64,000 bases of DNA, taken from contig NZ_LCZJ02000019.1 of NCBI RefSeq assembly GCF_001012825.1, forward strand, positions 186,001-250,000. Direction: 5' to 3'. The notes under the pieces were generated by a model, which worked only from the letters and a program-made list of their open reading frames with translations, made no database searches and was not told where the DNA came from. Shown piece after piece: positions 51,955-59,645 of this stretch (positions are counted from its first letter, which is position 1; each line of letters opens with the position of its first letter). This DNA comes from Paenibacillus etheri (lineage in GTDB: Bacteria > Bacillota > Bacilli > Paenibacillales > Paenibacillaceae). The position numbers and the translations under genes are program-made.

Positions 51955-52722
51955 ATGGAATCATTTGCATTGACTCGTGCGGAGATGTCCAGTCTTCTGC
52001 TCTCATTGACCGGATTATCAGACCGGAAACCGCTGAATATCCTCCAAGAGGCATGGACTAAATTTCATCTTGATGAAGTACAAAAGGGGACTTCGTTAAC
52101 GGCTTTTTTATCTACAGATATTCCACCCATTTTTCAAAAGATCATTAAGGGCCACGATGTAAAAGGCTTTTCACTCGGTGAAATTGCTTCATTAGGTCAT
52201 CTTATAGAGTATTCCACGTTGACTGTGACTACTATGCAGAATTGGGTAAAACGTGACTTTAAGGAGTATCTCGGTTCTCCAAGAGAAGGAAAGAAGTATT
52301 CGGTTAATCAGGCGGCACTTCTGTTTATGATCGATGATCTCAAATCGGCCCTGAATTTCGAAAGTATTCGTCAGCTATTTCGACTGATGTTCTTAAAGCC
52401 AGATCGGGACGATGATGATCTCATAGAACCGGCAAAGCTGTATTACGCATATGCTGGACTTTTTGAGGAAATAAAGAGTAATCCAACAATTCAAACGCAA
52501 TGTAAAGTAGACCAACTTTTGCATAAGGAGTTCTCTTGGAAAGAAGATTCCCTGCTTAGAAGTTCCACAGATCGTGTGATCAATCGGCTGACGCATCTTA
52601 CAAGATCTCAGAGAGAATCTGTGCGCAACATACTGCTGATAGCTACGATAGCTGTTCAGACCTGTTATTTTCAATCGCTTGCCAGACAATATTTTAATGC
52701 GGCTTTATTTCTTGATTTTTGA
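51955..52722 (+). CDS. DUF1836 domain-containing protein
   Basis: A 255-residue soluble protein. It has the DUF1836 pattern: 'SLGEIASLGHLIEYSTLTVTTMQNWVKRDFKEYLGSPREGKKYSVNQAALLFMIDDLKSALNFESIRQLFRLMF'. This looks like a MerR-like winged helix with a recognition helix near 'TVTTMQNWVKRD'. DNA binding is therefore plausible but unproven. GGAGG lies before the ATG. Single gene. Confidence 0.82.
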   Translation: MESFALTRAEMSSLLLSLTGLSDRKPLNILQEAWTKFHLDEVQKGTSLTAFLSTDIPPIFQKIIKGHDVKGFSLGEIASLGHLIEYSTLTVTTMQNWVKRDFKEYLGSPREGKKYSVNQAALLFMIDDLKSALNFESIRQLFRLMFLKPDRDDDDLIEPAKLYYAYAGLFEEIKSNPTIQTQCKVDQLLHKEFSWKEDSLLRSSTDRVINRLTHLTRSQRESVRNILLIATIAVQTCYFQSLARQYFNAALFLDF

Positions 52723-52804
52723 ACGCTTCGATTTTAAAATGTGTAAGTGAAACAATCAAAAGTAAGTTTCATTAGATAGATGTTGGAAATAAGGGGGCTT
52801 AGAA

Positions 52805-54016
52805 GTGAATCAAATGACACTGCTGCGGAATCCGAAGCAAAGGAAACTACTCTTCAGCGCAGGCTTAAGCTGGATGTTCGACGCGATGGATGTCGGGATG
52901 ATTTCTTTTGTTGTTGCGGCTTTAGCCAAGGATTGGAATTTGGGACCGGAGCAGATCGGCATATTGACAAGTATTAACTCCGTGGGCATGGCTGTGGGTG
53001 CCGCGGCGGCAGGGATATTAGCAGATCGTTTTGGACGTAAACCGATACTTCTGTGGACACTCCTGATTTTCTCGGCCGCAAGTGGGTTGTCGGCTTTTGC
53101 AACAGGCTTTGGAATACTCTGTGTACTTAGATTTATCGCTGGATTTGGGCTAGGTGGGGAGCTGCCTGTCGCCTCAACATTAGTGTCTGAAAGTATGCCT
53201 GCCCGTGAGAGAGGCCGTGCGGTTGTGCTACTGGAGAGCTTTTGGGCGGTTGGATGGATCGCTTCTGCTTTAATTGCATTCTTCGTCATTCCCGATTATG
53301 GCTGGCGTGTAGCATTCGGTATTGGTGCTGTTCCCGCTCTATATGCTCTATATTTAAGACGCGCAATAGATGATTCACCGAAGTTTGCTGAGATTAAGAA
53401 GGCGCCTGTGTCCTTGAAAAAACGTATCGCAACTGTATGGTCACCGGAGTATCGCCGTTCTACTATTATGCTGTGGATTTTATGGTTTACCGTAGTGTTT
53501 TCGTATTATGGCATGTTTCTATGGCTACCTACAGTTATGGTTCTTAAAGGCTTCAGCTTAGTTAAAAGCTTCGAGTACGTGCTTATCATGACACTCGCTC
53601 AGCTGCCAGGTTACTTTACTGCCGCTTACTTGATTGAGAAGTTTGGACGTAAATTTGTCCTGGTCATCTACCTGCTGTTCACTGCTGTCAGTGCTGCATG
53701 GTTTGGGAATGCGACTACAGAGGGCATGCTGATGGCTGCTGGGATTTGCTTATCGTTCTTTAATCTCGGAGCATGGGGTGGCATGTACGCTTATACACCA
53801 GAATTGTACCCAACAGCTATTCGTTCAACAGGCGCTGGTTTAGCGACTTCATTTGGCCGGATTGGAGGAATCATTGCTCCTTTGCTAGTAGGTGTACTTG
53901 TAGGTAAATCTATAACGATTGGCTCGATCTTCATGTTGTTTTTTGTAACGATAATTATTGGTGCGTTAGCAGTGCTCTTCCTAGGAAAAGAGACAAAGGG
54001 AACGGAGCTCCTGTAA
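52805..54016 (+). CDS. MFS transporter, metabolite:H+ symporter type (NiaP-like)
   Basis: A 403-residue carrier with 12 membrane helices. It has the motif 'AAAAGILADRFGRKPIL' after helix 2 and 'RFIAGFGLGGELPVASTLVSESMPARERGRAV' in helices 4-5, which mark the AAHS/NiaP group importing nicotinate or aromatic acids. The second half opens with 'YFTAAYLIEKFGRKFVL'. The GTG start is 8 bases after a G5 tract. No NAD-synthesis genes or NiaR-like site were noticed nearby, so the substrate is a guess. Confidence 0.85.
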   Translation: MNQMTLLRNPKQRKLLFSAGLSWMFDAMDVGMISFVVAALAKDWNLGPEQIGILTSINSVGMAVGAAAAGILADRFGRKPILLWTLLIFSAASGLSAFATGFGILCVLRFIAGFGLGGELPVASTLVSESMPARERGRAVVLLESFWAVGWIASALIAFFVIPDYGWRVAFGIGAVPALYALYLRRAIDDSPKFAEIKKAPVSLKKRIATVWSPEYRRSTIMLWILWFTVVFSYYGMFLWLPTVMVLKGFSLVKSFEYVLIMTLAQLPGYFTAAYLIEKFGRKFVLVIYLLFTAVSAAWFGNATTEGMLMAAGICLSFFNLGAWGGMYAYTPELYPTAIRSTGAGLATSFGRIGGIIAPLLVGVLVGKSITIGSIFMLFFVTIIIGALAVLFLGKETKGTELL

Positions 54017-54079
54017 AGGATAATTCTTCATTACATACTTGATGTTAATCTATCAACAATGCTAAAATTTAATAAGAAC

Positions 54080-54120
54080 AAAACGGTTCCTTCACAGTTG
54101 TGAACAGGGCCGTTTTTTTT
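54080..54120 (+). terminator. Terminator after MFS gene
   Basis: AAACGGttCCTTCAC pairs with GTGAAcaGGgcCGTTT, followed by a run of eight T. Confidence 0.85.
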
Positions 54121-54205
54121 AACCTATCAGAAACTATAGAGGTCCCCGCAAAGTACCTGAGTATGATCGAAGCAAAGCCACAGCTTGTGGGGATATTTTC
54201 AAAAT

Positions 54206-54300
54206 ATTAGAAAGTATAATTTTTCCCCTATACTTTAGGTCTAATATTTCTCGTTTAAACGCTTACCGTCCATATAAGGACGTCGAAGCCGTTTATGCTT
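54206..54300 (+). repeat. Copy 3 of dispersed double-hairpin element, upstream of TerB operon
   Basis: The fullest copy. Hairpin 1 is ATTAG-AAAGTATA (54206-54218) with TATACTTT-AGGT-CTAAT (54229-54245). Hairpin 2 is AAACGCTTACCGTCC (54257-54271), a 6-base loop, and GGACG..CGTTT (54278-54294). It shares TTAAACGCTTACCGTCC and the AAAGTATAA arm with the copy at 35725. It ends 38 bases before the operon start. The rest of the 54017-54338 gap holds only the MFS terminator and no visible gene. Confidence 0.62.
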
Positions 54301-54338
54301 GCATTAGTCCTTCTTTTATAAGAACGGAGCGATCGAAC

Positions 54339-55940
54339 ATGAGTAAGGATGGGAAGCAACCTCATTTCACGGAATTGGTTTGGGAAAGCACGGAGCATAA
54401 TGTTCCTATTCCCCCACGAAATTCATCAGAACCAGCGCTGCCTAAGTTATCTTCAGTAAATATAAAGAAGCCTAAAGCATCGCCTGAACCTTCTTTACAG
54501 CTGCAGCTTTGGGATACGGAGACTGACACCCCTGAGCCTGTGACAACAACGGAAGGTCAGTTTGTAACTAGAGCGAAGGAACTGGAACATAAAACCGAGG
54601 AGTCGGCACTATTTGTTCCATTTAAGAGTTACTGGCCTACGTATGGTCATATGACAGGCACACAAAGTAGATGGTATTTTTATTGGCGAAATGAAGTTAG
54701 ACAGGGTAGATATCCGAAAACGGATCTTTCATATATTTTTCTGCATGTATATGAGCTTATTAATGGTGTAGGCTGGGAAGATCCTTATGATGGCTATAGG
54801 CAGCTCAGTCAAATCTGGGAAGCTTATCGAGAAAATTATAAACGTCTGGATCAATATTTGGGTGGTTGGATCGCGGACTTCTCGTTTGTTCATCATTTGG
54901 ATGTGCCTCTATCTTTAATCGTTGCTCGTTCACGCGGTCTTGCTGGAGATCTGGCAGAGCTAGAATTAGAGAGATGTCTTACTGTATCTCCTGAGCAGTT
55001 AACCTTTACAGTATTAACAGCAATGTCGGATTACGATATTAGTAAATCTAAGTTCTATATGGGGGAAGGTAAAGAAGCCCTCGAACGATTTATTCCACAG
55101 GTAGTGGCATTAATCAACGCTTATGTCAGCCGGAAACATGGCTCAAATTTGGTTGAAATGTTCCCACCAGGCCCCTCAGTAATGCGGGAGCGTTATTTAT
55201 TCCGGAGTGCCGTATATGATATTTCGCTATATGGTTATTCTGTACTTATACCGGTTGTGCGTATCAGTAAATCTCCACCGCTTCGCAGTTTGATTACAAG
55301 GCTATTCCGATTGACAGAGAATAAATTACGGGAACTGATGGGATATCGAGGCAGGCTCAAAGGGGTTAACGTGGATGCGGATATGGATGATCTAATCACT
55401 CGTTTTCTGAAGCGGGAGTTTGAGAAAGAGAAACAAGAAGACCAGGGTCCGGCAGTGGTTATTGATCGTGAGAAGCTCGAAAGGCTGCAGAGTGATTCCG
55501 AGATTGTACGAACCATGCTTACGGTTGAGGAAATGAATGAGCTAGAAGAATTTGAGGATAGCGATATCGAAATCATTAGTGAGGGACCGGAGCCAGAAAA
55601 AAATGAAAAAATAGATGAAAAAGAAATAGAACAAAGCATTATACCGTTTGAATCTCTTGAGCCTAAATTAGCTATTGAAGAAGTTGTTCAATCAGCTAAC
55701 GAAGGGACGGAGTGGGAGCAGTTCGCTAATGCTTTAAGTTCACTCCAACACGAAGCTCTGCTTGCGTTAATGAACGAAGACGGAACACAAACCATTCAGA
55801 AGCTAGCGGCTGCAAACGGCACGATGTCAGAGCTCTTGATTGACGGGATCAATGATATCGCAATGGACATTCTAGGTGACTTGATCATAGATGGTGAAGA
55901 AATTGCAGAGGAATATAAAATTCATCTGCTTAATATTTAA
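54339..55940 (+). CDS. TerB_N/TerB_C domain protein (first gene of BREX-like trio)
   Basis: A 533-residue soluble protein. Residues 1-90 are low complexity, rich in Pro, Glu and Thr. The TerB_N domain (about 95-310) opens with 'PFKSYWPTYGHMTGTQSRWYFYWRNEVRQGRYPKTDLSYIFLHVYELINGVGW'. The TerB_C part runs from 'VIDREKLERLQSDSEIVRTML' through an acidic linker to a terminal winged-helix-like end 'ALLALMNEDGTQTIQKLAAANG...INDIAMDILGDLII..EEIAEEYKIHLL'. The central TerB metal-binding domain is not obvious. The name does not mean tellurite resistance. It is followed by the ATPase gene after 16 bases and probably forms a complex with the ATPase and helicase. Confidence 0.85.
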   Translation: MSKDGKQPHFTELVWESTEHNVPIPPRNSSEPALPKLSSVNIKKPKASPEPSLQLQLWDTETDTPEPVTTTEGQFVTRAKELEHKTEESALFVPFKSYWPTYGHMTGTQSRWYFYWRNEVRQGRYPKTDLSYIFLHVYELINGVGWEDPYDGYRQLSQIWEAYRENYKRLDQYLGGWIADFSFVHHLDVPLSLIVARSRGLAGDLAELELERCLTVSPEQLTFTVLTAMSDYDISKSKFYMGEGKEALERFIPQVVALINAYVSRKHGSNLVEMFPPGPSVMRERYLFRSAVYDISLYGYSVLIPVVRISKSPPLRSLITRLFRLTENKLRELMGYRGRLKGVNVDADMDDLITRFLKREFEKEKQEDQGPAVVIDREKLERLQSDSEIVRTMLTVEEMNELEEFEDSDIEIISEGPEPEKNEKIDEKEIEQSIIPFESLEPKLAIEEVVQSANEGTEWEQFANALSSLQHEALLALMNEDGTQTIQKLAAANGTMSELLIDGINDIAMDILGDLIIDGEEIAEEYKIHLLNI

Positions 55941-55956
55941 TGGGGTGAAACTTAAG

Positions 55957-57276
55957 ATGGATGTTTTGAAAATTCCTAAACGTATGACGACAGCGCTAGT
56001 CAATTCACTGACTGCTGGTGTGGTTCCGCGTATCGGACTAGAGCATATAGCCGTTGGCCGTCGGCCAGAGATTGAAGCGATCTTGAGAGATATGGACAAC
56101 ATCGCGGAGGGTGGAGCTGCCTTTAAACTAATTACAGGCAAGTTCGGTAGCGGCAAAAGCTTTCTTTTGCAGATGATCCGTAATTATGCAATGGATCGTG
56201 ATTTTGTAGTGGCAGATGCTGATCTATCCCCTGAACGAAGATTAGTGGGAACGAAAGGACAAGGTCTTGCTACATATCGAGAGCTGATGAGTCATTTGTC
56301 TACCCGGACGCGTCCAGATGGAGGCGCACTAGAGATTATTTTGCAAAAATGGATCATTACGCTTCAGCAGTCTGTGATGCAGGAGAATGAATACGGACCT
56401 GATCACCCCCAGCTTGGTGATGAGGTTGAGAAACGAATTTATGCTGTAGCCTCCGAAATGCGAGGTTTGGTGCATGGATTTGATTTTGCCAAAGTGCTGG
56501 CTTCTTATTGGAATGCACATAAGCTCGCTGACGATGAATTGAAGCAGGATTCTCTTCGCTGGCTAAGAGGTGAATTCGCCACTCGAACAGAAGCACGAAA
56601 AGCACTTGGCGTTGGCGTGATTATTGATGATGACAATTGGTATGATTATATGAAGCTGTGGGCGGAATTCACTTCTGCTATTGGTTATAAGGGACTGCTG
56701 CTGTTCATAGACGAAGGCGTCAATCTCTACAAAATCACGAACAGCATCTCACGTCAGAGTAACTATGAGAAGCTGCTTACGATGTTCAACGACACGATGC
56801 AGGGTAAGGCCGAAAGCCTAGGGATTTTTATAGGGGGGACTCCGCAGTTTGTGGAGGATGGACGGCGTGGATTATTTAGTTATGAAGCGCTGCGTTCTAG
56901 ATTAGTTGCAGGAAGATACGGCGCGGCAGGTCTGAATAATTTCACTGGACCTATTATTGCACTGGACATGCTATCACACGAAGAAATTTTAATACTTTTG
57001 CAAAAGCTTAGAGATATTCATGCGCTTCATTATGGGTACGAAGCACAGTTGACACAGGGACAATTGGTTCATTTCATGGAAGAAGCTGTGGGCAGACTAG
57101 GGGCAGACGAGCTCCTGACTCCGCGTGAAGTGGTGCGTGATTTCATGGATCTACTTCACACATTGCACCAGCATCCGGAGATTTCTTTCGAGAAGCTAGT
57201 GGGTGAACGAACCTCCAAACCTGCTGAGACAGAGCAAAACGAGTTGGATGGATTCCTCGCGGAGTTTGAATTATGA
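55957..57276 (+). CDS. BrxD-like P-loop ATPase (DUF2791)
   Basis: A 439-residue ATPase like the BrxD protein of BREX type 2 systems. Walker A is GKFGSGKS at 61-68, Walker B 'LLLFIDE' ends at D252-E253, and a sensor-like 'LGIFIGGTPQFVEDGRRGLFSYEALRSRL' follows. N-terminal 'IGLEHIAVGRRPEIEAILRDMDNIAEGG' and C-terminal 'LLTPREVVRDFMDLLHTLHQHP' are also family-like. GGGGTGA lies 8 bases before the ATG at 55957; a longer frame from 55891 overlaps the TerB gene. It overlaps the helicase gene by 4 bases (ATGA). Confidence 0.87.
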   Translation: MDVLKIPKRMTTALVNSLTAGVVPRIGLEHIAVGRRPEIEAILRDMDNIAEGGAAFKLITGKFGSGKSFLLQMIRNYAMDRDFVVADADLSPERRLVGTKGQGLATYRELMSHLSTRTRPDGGALEIILQKWIITLQQSVMQENEYGPDHPQLGDEVEKRIYAVASEMRGLVHGFDFAKVLASYWNAHKLADDELKQDSLRWLRGEFATRTEARKALGVGVIIDDDNWYDYMKLWAEFTSAIGYKGLLLFIDEGVNLYKITNSISRQSNYEKLLTMFNDTMQGKAESLGIFIGGTPQFVEDGRRGLFSYEALRSRLVAGRYGAAGLNNFTGPIIALDMLSHEEILILLQKLRDIHALHYGYEAQLTQGQLVHFMEEAVGRLGADELLTPREVVRDFMDLLHTLHQHPEISFEKLVGERTSKPAETEQNELDGFLAEFEL

Positions 57277-59471
57277 GTGATAATCCATTTTATAGGCTGG
57301 CTCCCTTCATTAAAGAGTTTATTTATAAGAACCGCTGGGAGACCTTGCGCGAGGCGCAGGTGGATGCTTGTCGTGTGCTGTTTGATACGCCGCATCACTT
57401 ACTGATTGCTTCGGGTACGGCTTCAGGTAAGACAGAGGCGGCTTTTTTTCCAGCGTTAACTGAGCTCTATGAACGTCCTTCCGGTTCGGTTGGTATTCTG
57501 TATATCGCTCCTCTGAAAGCATTAATTAACGATCAATTTACACGGCTGAACGATTTACTCCGAGAAGGAAATATTCCAGTGTGGCACTGGCATGGGGATG
57601 TACCGCAAGCTGATAAGACGAAGCTGGTGCAGAATCCTTCAGGCGTGCTGCAAATTACCCCTGAATCTCTTGAAGGACTATTGATGAACCGCCCGAATGC
57701 CATTCCAGCGCTGTTCCATGATCTGCGTTTTATTGTCATTGACGAGGTGCATGCCTTTATGGGTGCTGATCGAGGGATTCAGGTTCTGAGTCAGTTGGCA
57801 AGGATCTCACGAATGGCGGGATGCCATCCGCGTAGAATCGGTCTATCGGCTACACTTAGCGACTATGCTTCGGTGACGGAGTGGCTGGCGGCAGGCACGG
57901 GGGAGAGCGTAGAGGTGTCCGCGCCACAAGGCGGACGTAAGCTCCGTTTAAGTGTGGAGCATTTCTCTTTCCCGGATGCACGGGATGAAGTGCAGGCAGA
58001 GCATTTAGAACGCGCGAAGCAGTCTTACTACGATTTCATTTACGATCACACGCATCTTAAGAAAGCGTTGATCTTCACGAACAGCCGCTCGGATGCGGAG
58101 ACGGCGACTCTTGAGCTGCGGAGAACGGCCGCGAAGCGTGGGGAACGGGATGTTTTTCACGTTCACCATGGCAGCATCTCCGCGATGCTCCGTGAAGAGA
58201 CGGAAGCCGCGCTGCGGCAAGGTTCCGGACCTGCAGTTGCGGCAGCGACATTGACGCTGGAGCTGGGCATTGATCTAGGAGAGCTGGAGCGAGTGCTCCA
58301 GGTCGGCGCTCCTTATAGCTGCGCAAGCTTTGTGCAGCGACTCGGTCGTTCGGGCAGGCGTGGTGACGCCGCATCCGAGATGATCTTTGTCACGCCCGAG
58401 GAAGAGGATGAGGAAGCGCAGCTTCCGGCACGGATGCCTTGGACGCTGCTTCGAGCGATAGCGGTTATAGAGCTATATGTGCGCGAGAAGTGGGTTGAAC
58501 CACTGGTGGTGCGCCAATTACCTGTTGGGCTGCTATACCATCAGACGATGAGTATATTGAAGAGTATGGGTGAGGCGGAGCCGGAGGATTTAAAGGAGGC
58601 TGTTCTGAGCTTACCTTCATTTAGAAGCATTGATCCTGCAGACTACGACATTTTCATGACTTATATGCTGGGCATGGGACAAATCGAGAAGATGGATGAA
58701 GGCAGCTTTATTATTGGGATGGCGGGGGAGAAGATCGTGAACAACTTCCGCTTCTATGCAGTCTTCAAAGACGATGAAGAGCATGTTGTCTATAACGGGA
58801 CTGAGGAGATCGGTTCGATCACAACGGTACCACCACCTGGTTACTGCTTTACACTGGCAGGGAAGCTCTGGAAGGTAGAAGAGGTCGATAATCGCCATAA
58901 AGCTGTTTATGTGAAAACTTCACGCGGTAAAGTGGATACGTTGTGGCTTGGAGCCGGTGGGGATGTGCATACACGAATTATGACCAAAATACGTGAAGTG
59001 TTAGGCGCAACGGCCTTGTATCCGTATTTAGCTCCGAGTGCCGCTGCGCGGCTTGAAAGGGCTCGTCGTTTAGCGAAGGAAAGTGGAATGCTTGAACGTT
59101 CCGTTATGCCAGCAGGTGGAGATTCGATGTTCATCCTACCGTGGGCAGGGAGTCGGCAATTCCGCACACTTGAGCGGCTGCTTAAGAATAACCTGAAGAG
59201 TTCACTGGGACTTCGATCTATTGTACCCATGGAGCCCTATTATATGGTCGTAGCCGGTAAGCCGGATGCGGAAACGCTGGAGGCAGAAATTATCGCTGAA
59301 AGCATGGCAGCGACAGATCCTTTGTCACTGCTATCTCCGGATGAAGCACCCTACCTTGGAAAGTATGACGAATTCATTCCTCATGAGCTACTTCGCAAAG
59401 CATTCTCCTTGGATGGTTTAGATGTTCCAGGGTTGCTTGAAGTGCTAAAACAATGGCGTCAACCACAGTAA
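57273..59471 (+). CDS. SF2 DEAD/DEAH helicase, BrxHI/Lhr-like
   Basis: A 732-residue helicase with all SF2 motifs: Q-like 'LREAQVDA', I 'GTASGKTEAAF' (K53), Ia 'YIAPLKALINDQ', II 'VIDEVHAF', III 'GLSATLSD', IV 'LIFTNSRSDAE', V 'AAATLTLELGIDLGELERVLQVGAP' and VI 'FVQRLGRSGRRGD'. A C-terminal part with an OB/winged-helix-like region ('TTVPPPGYCFTLAGKLWKVEEVDNRHKAVYVKTSRGKVD') recalls Lhr helicases. The start overlaps the ATPase stop, so both are co-translated. The middle of the gene is visibly richer in G+C than its neighbours. Presumably a DNA helicase or translocase. Confidence 0.88.
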   Translation: MSDNPFYRLAPFIKEFIYKNRWETLREAQVDACRVLFDTPHHLLIASGTASGKTEAAFFPALTELYERPSGSVGILYIAPLKALINDQFTRLNDLLREGNIPVWHWHGDVPQADKTKLVQNPSGVLQITPESLEGLLMNRPNAIPALFHDLRFIVIDEVHAFMGADRGIQVLSQLARISRMAGCHPRRIGLSATLSDYASVTEWLAAGTGESVEVSAPQGGRKLRLSVEHFSFPDARDEVQAEHLERAKQSYYDFIYDHTHLKKALIFTNSRSDAETATLELRRTAAKRGERDVFHVHHGSISAMLREETEAALRQGSGPAVAAATLTLELGIDLGELERVLQVGAPYSCASFVQRLGRSGRRGDAASEMIFVTPEEEDEEAQLPARMPWTLLRAIAVIELYVREKWVEPLVVRQLPVGLLYHQTMSILKSMGEAEPEDLKEAVLSLPSFRSIDPADYDIFMTYMLGMGQIEKMDEGSFIIGMAGEKIVNNFRFYAVFKDDEEHVVYNGTEEIGSITTVPPPGYCFTLAGKLWKVEEVDNRHKAVYVKTSRGKVDTLWLGAGGDVHTRIMTKIREVLGATALYPYLAPSAAARLERARRLAKESGMLERSVMPAGGDSMFILPWAGSRQFRTLERLLKNNLKSSLGLRSIVPMEPYYMVVAGKPDAETLEAEIIAESMAATDPLSLLSPDEAPYLGKYDEFIPHELLRKAFSLDGLDVPGLLEVLKQWRQPQ

Positions 59472-59493
59472 CTATAGTAAGGATTTTTAATCG

Positions 59494-59524
59494 AGACGCC
59501 TATTTATGTGGGCGTCTCTTTATG
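59494..59524 (+). terminator. Terminator of the TerB/BrxD/helicase operon
   Basis: GAGACGCC pairs with GGCGTCTC around a 10-base loop, followed by TTTAT. Confidence 0.75.
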
Positions 59525-59584
59525 TTCAGACCACAGGATATTTCCCTTTGCGTGGATATAGACTTTCCTCCTATTCCATAAGTT

Positions 59585-59614
59585 GTATAAAAACAGGGCA
59601 GGCGGAGAATAGTA
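59585..59614 (+). promoter_or_regulatory. Candidate sigma-G forespore promoter for ger operon
   Basis: GTATA (59585-59589) and AATAGTA (59608-59614), 18 bases apart, resemble sigma-G -35 and -10 elements. ger operons are normally forespore expressed; use here is inferred. Confidence 0.35.
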
Positions 59615-59645
59615 TCTAGAAGATTCCTATTAAAGGATGATTGCG

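Noticed and set aside
54339-55940. Tellurite resistance function from the TerB name
   Set aside because: Only the TerB_N and TerB_C flanking domains are seen, the central TerB metal-binding domain is not evident, and no other ter genes are nearby.
54339-59471. Complete BREX or DISARM locus
   Set aside because: No PglX-type methylase, PglZ, BrxC/PglY, BrxL or nuclease gene lies on either side; only ATPase-, helicase- and TerB-like genes are present.
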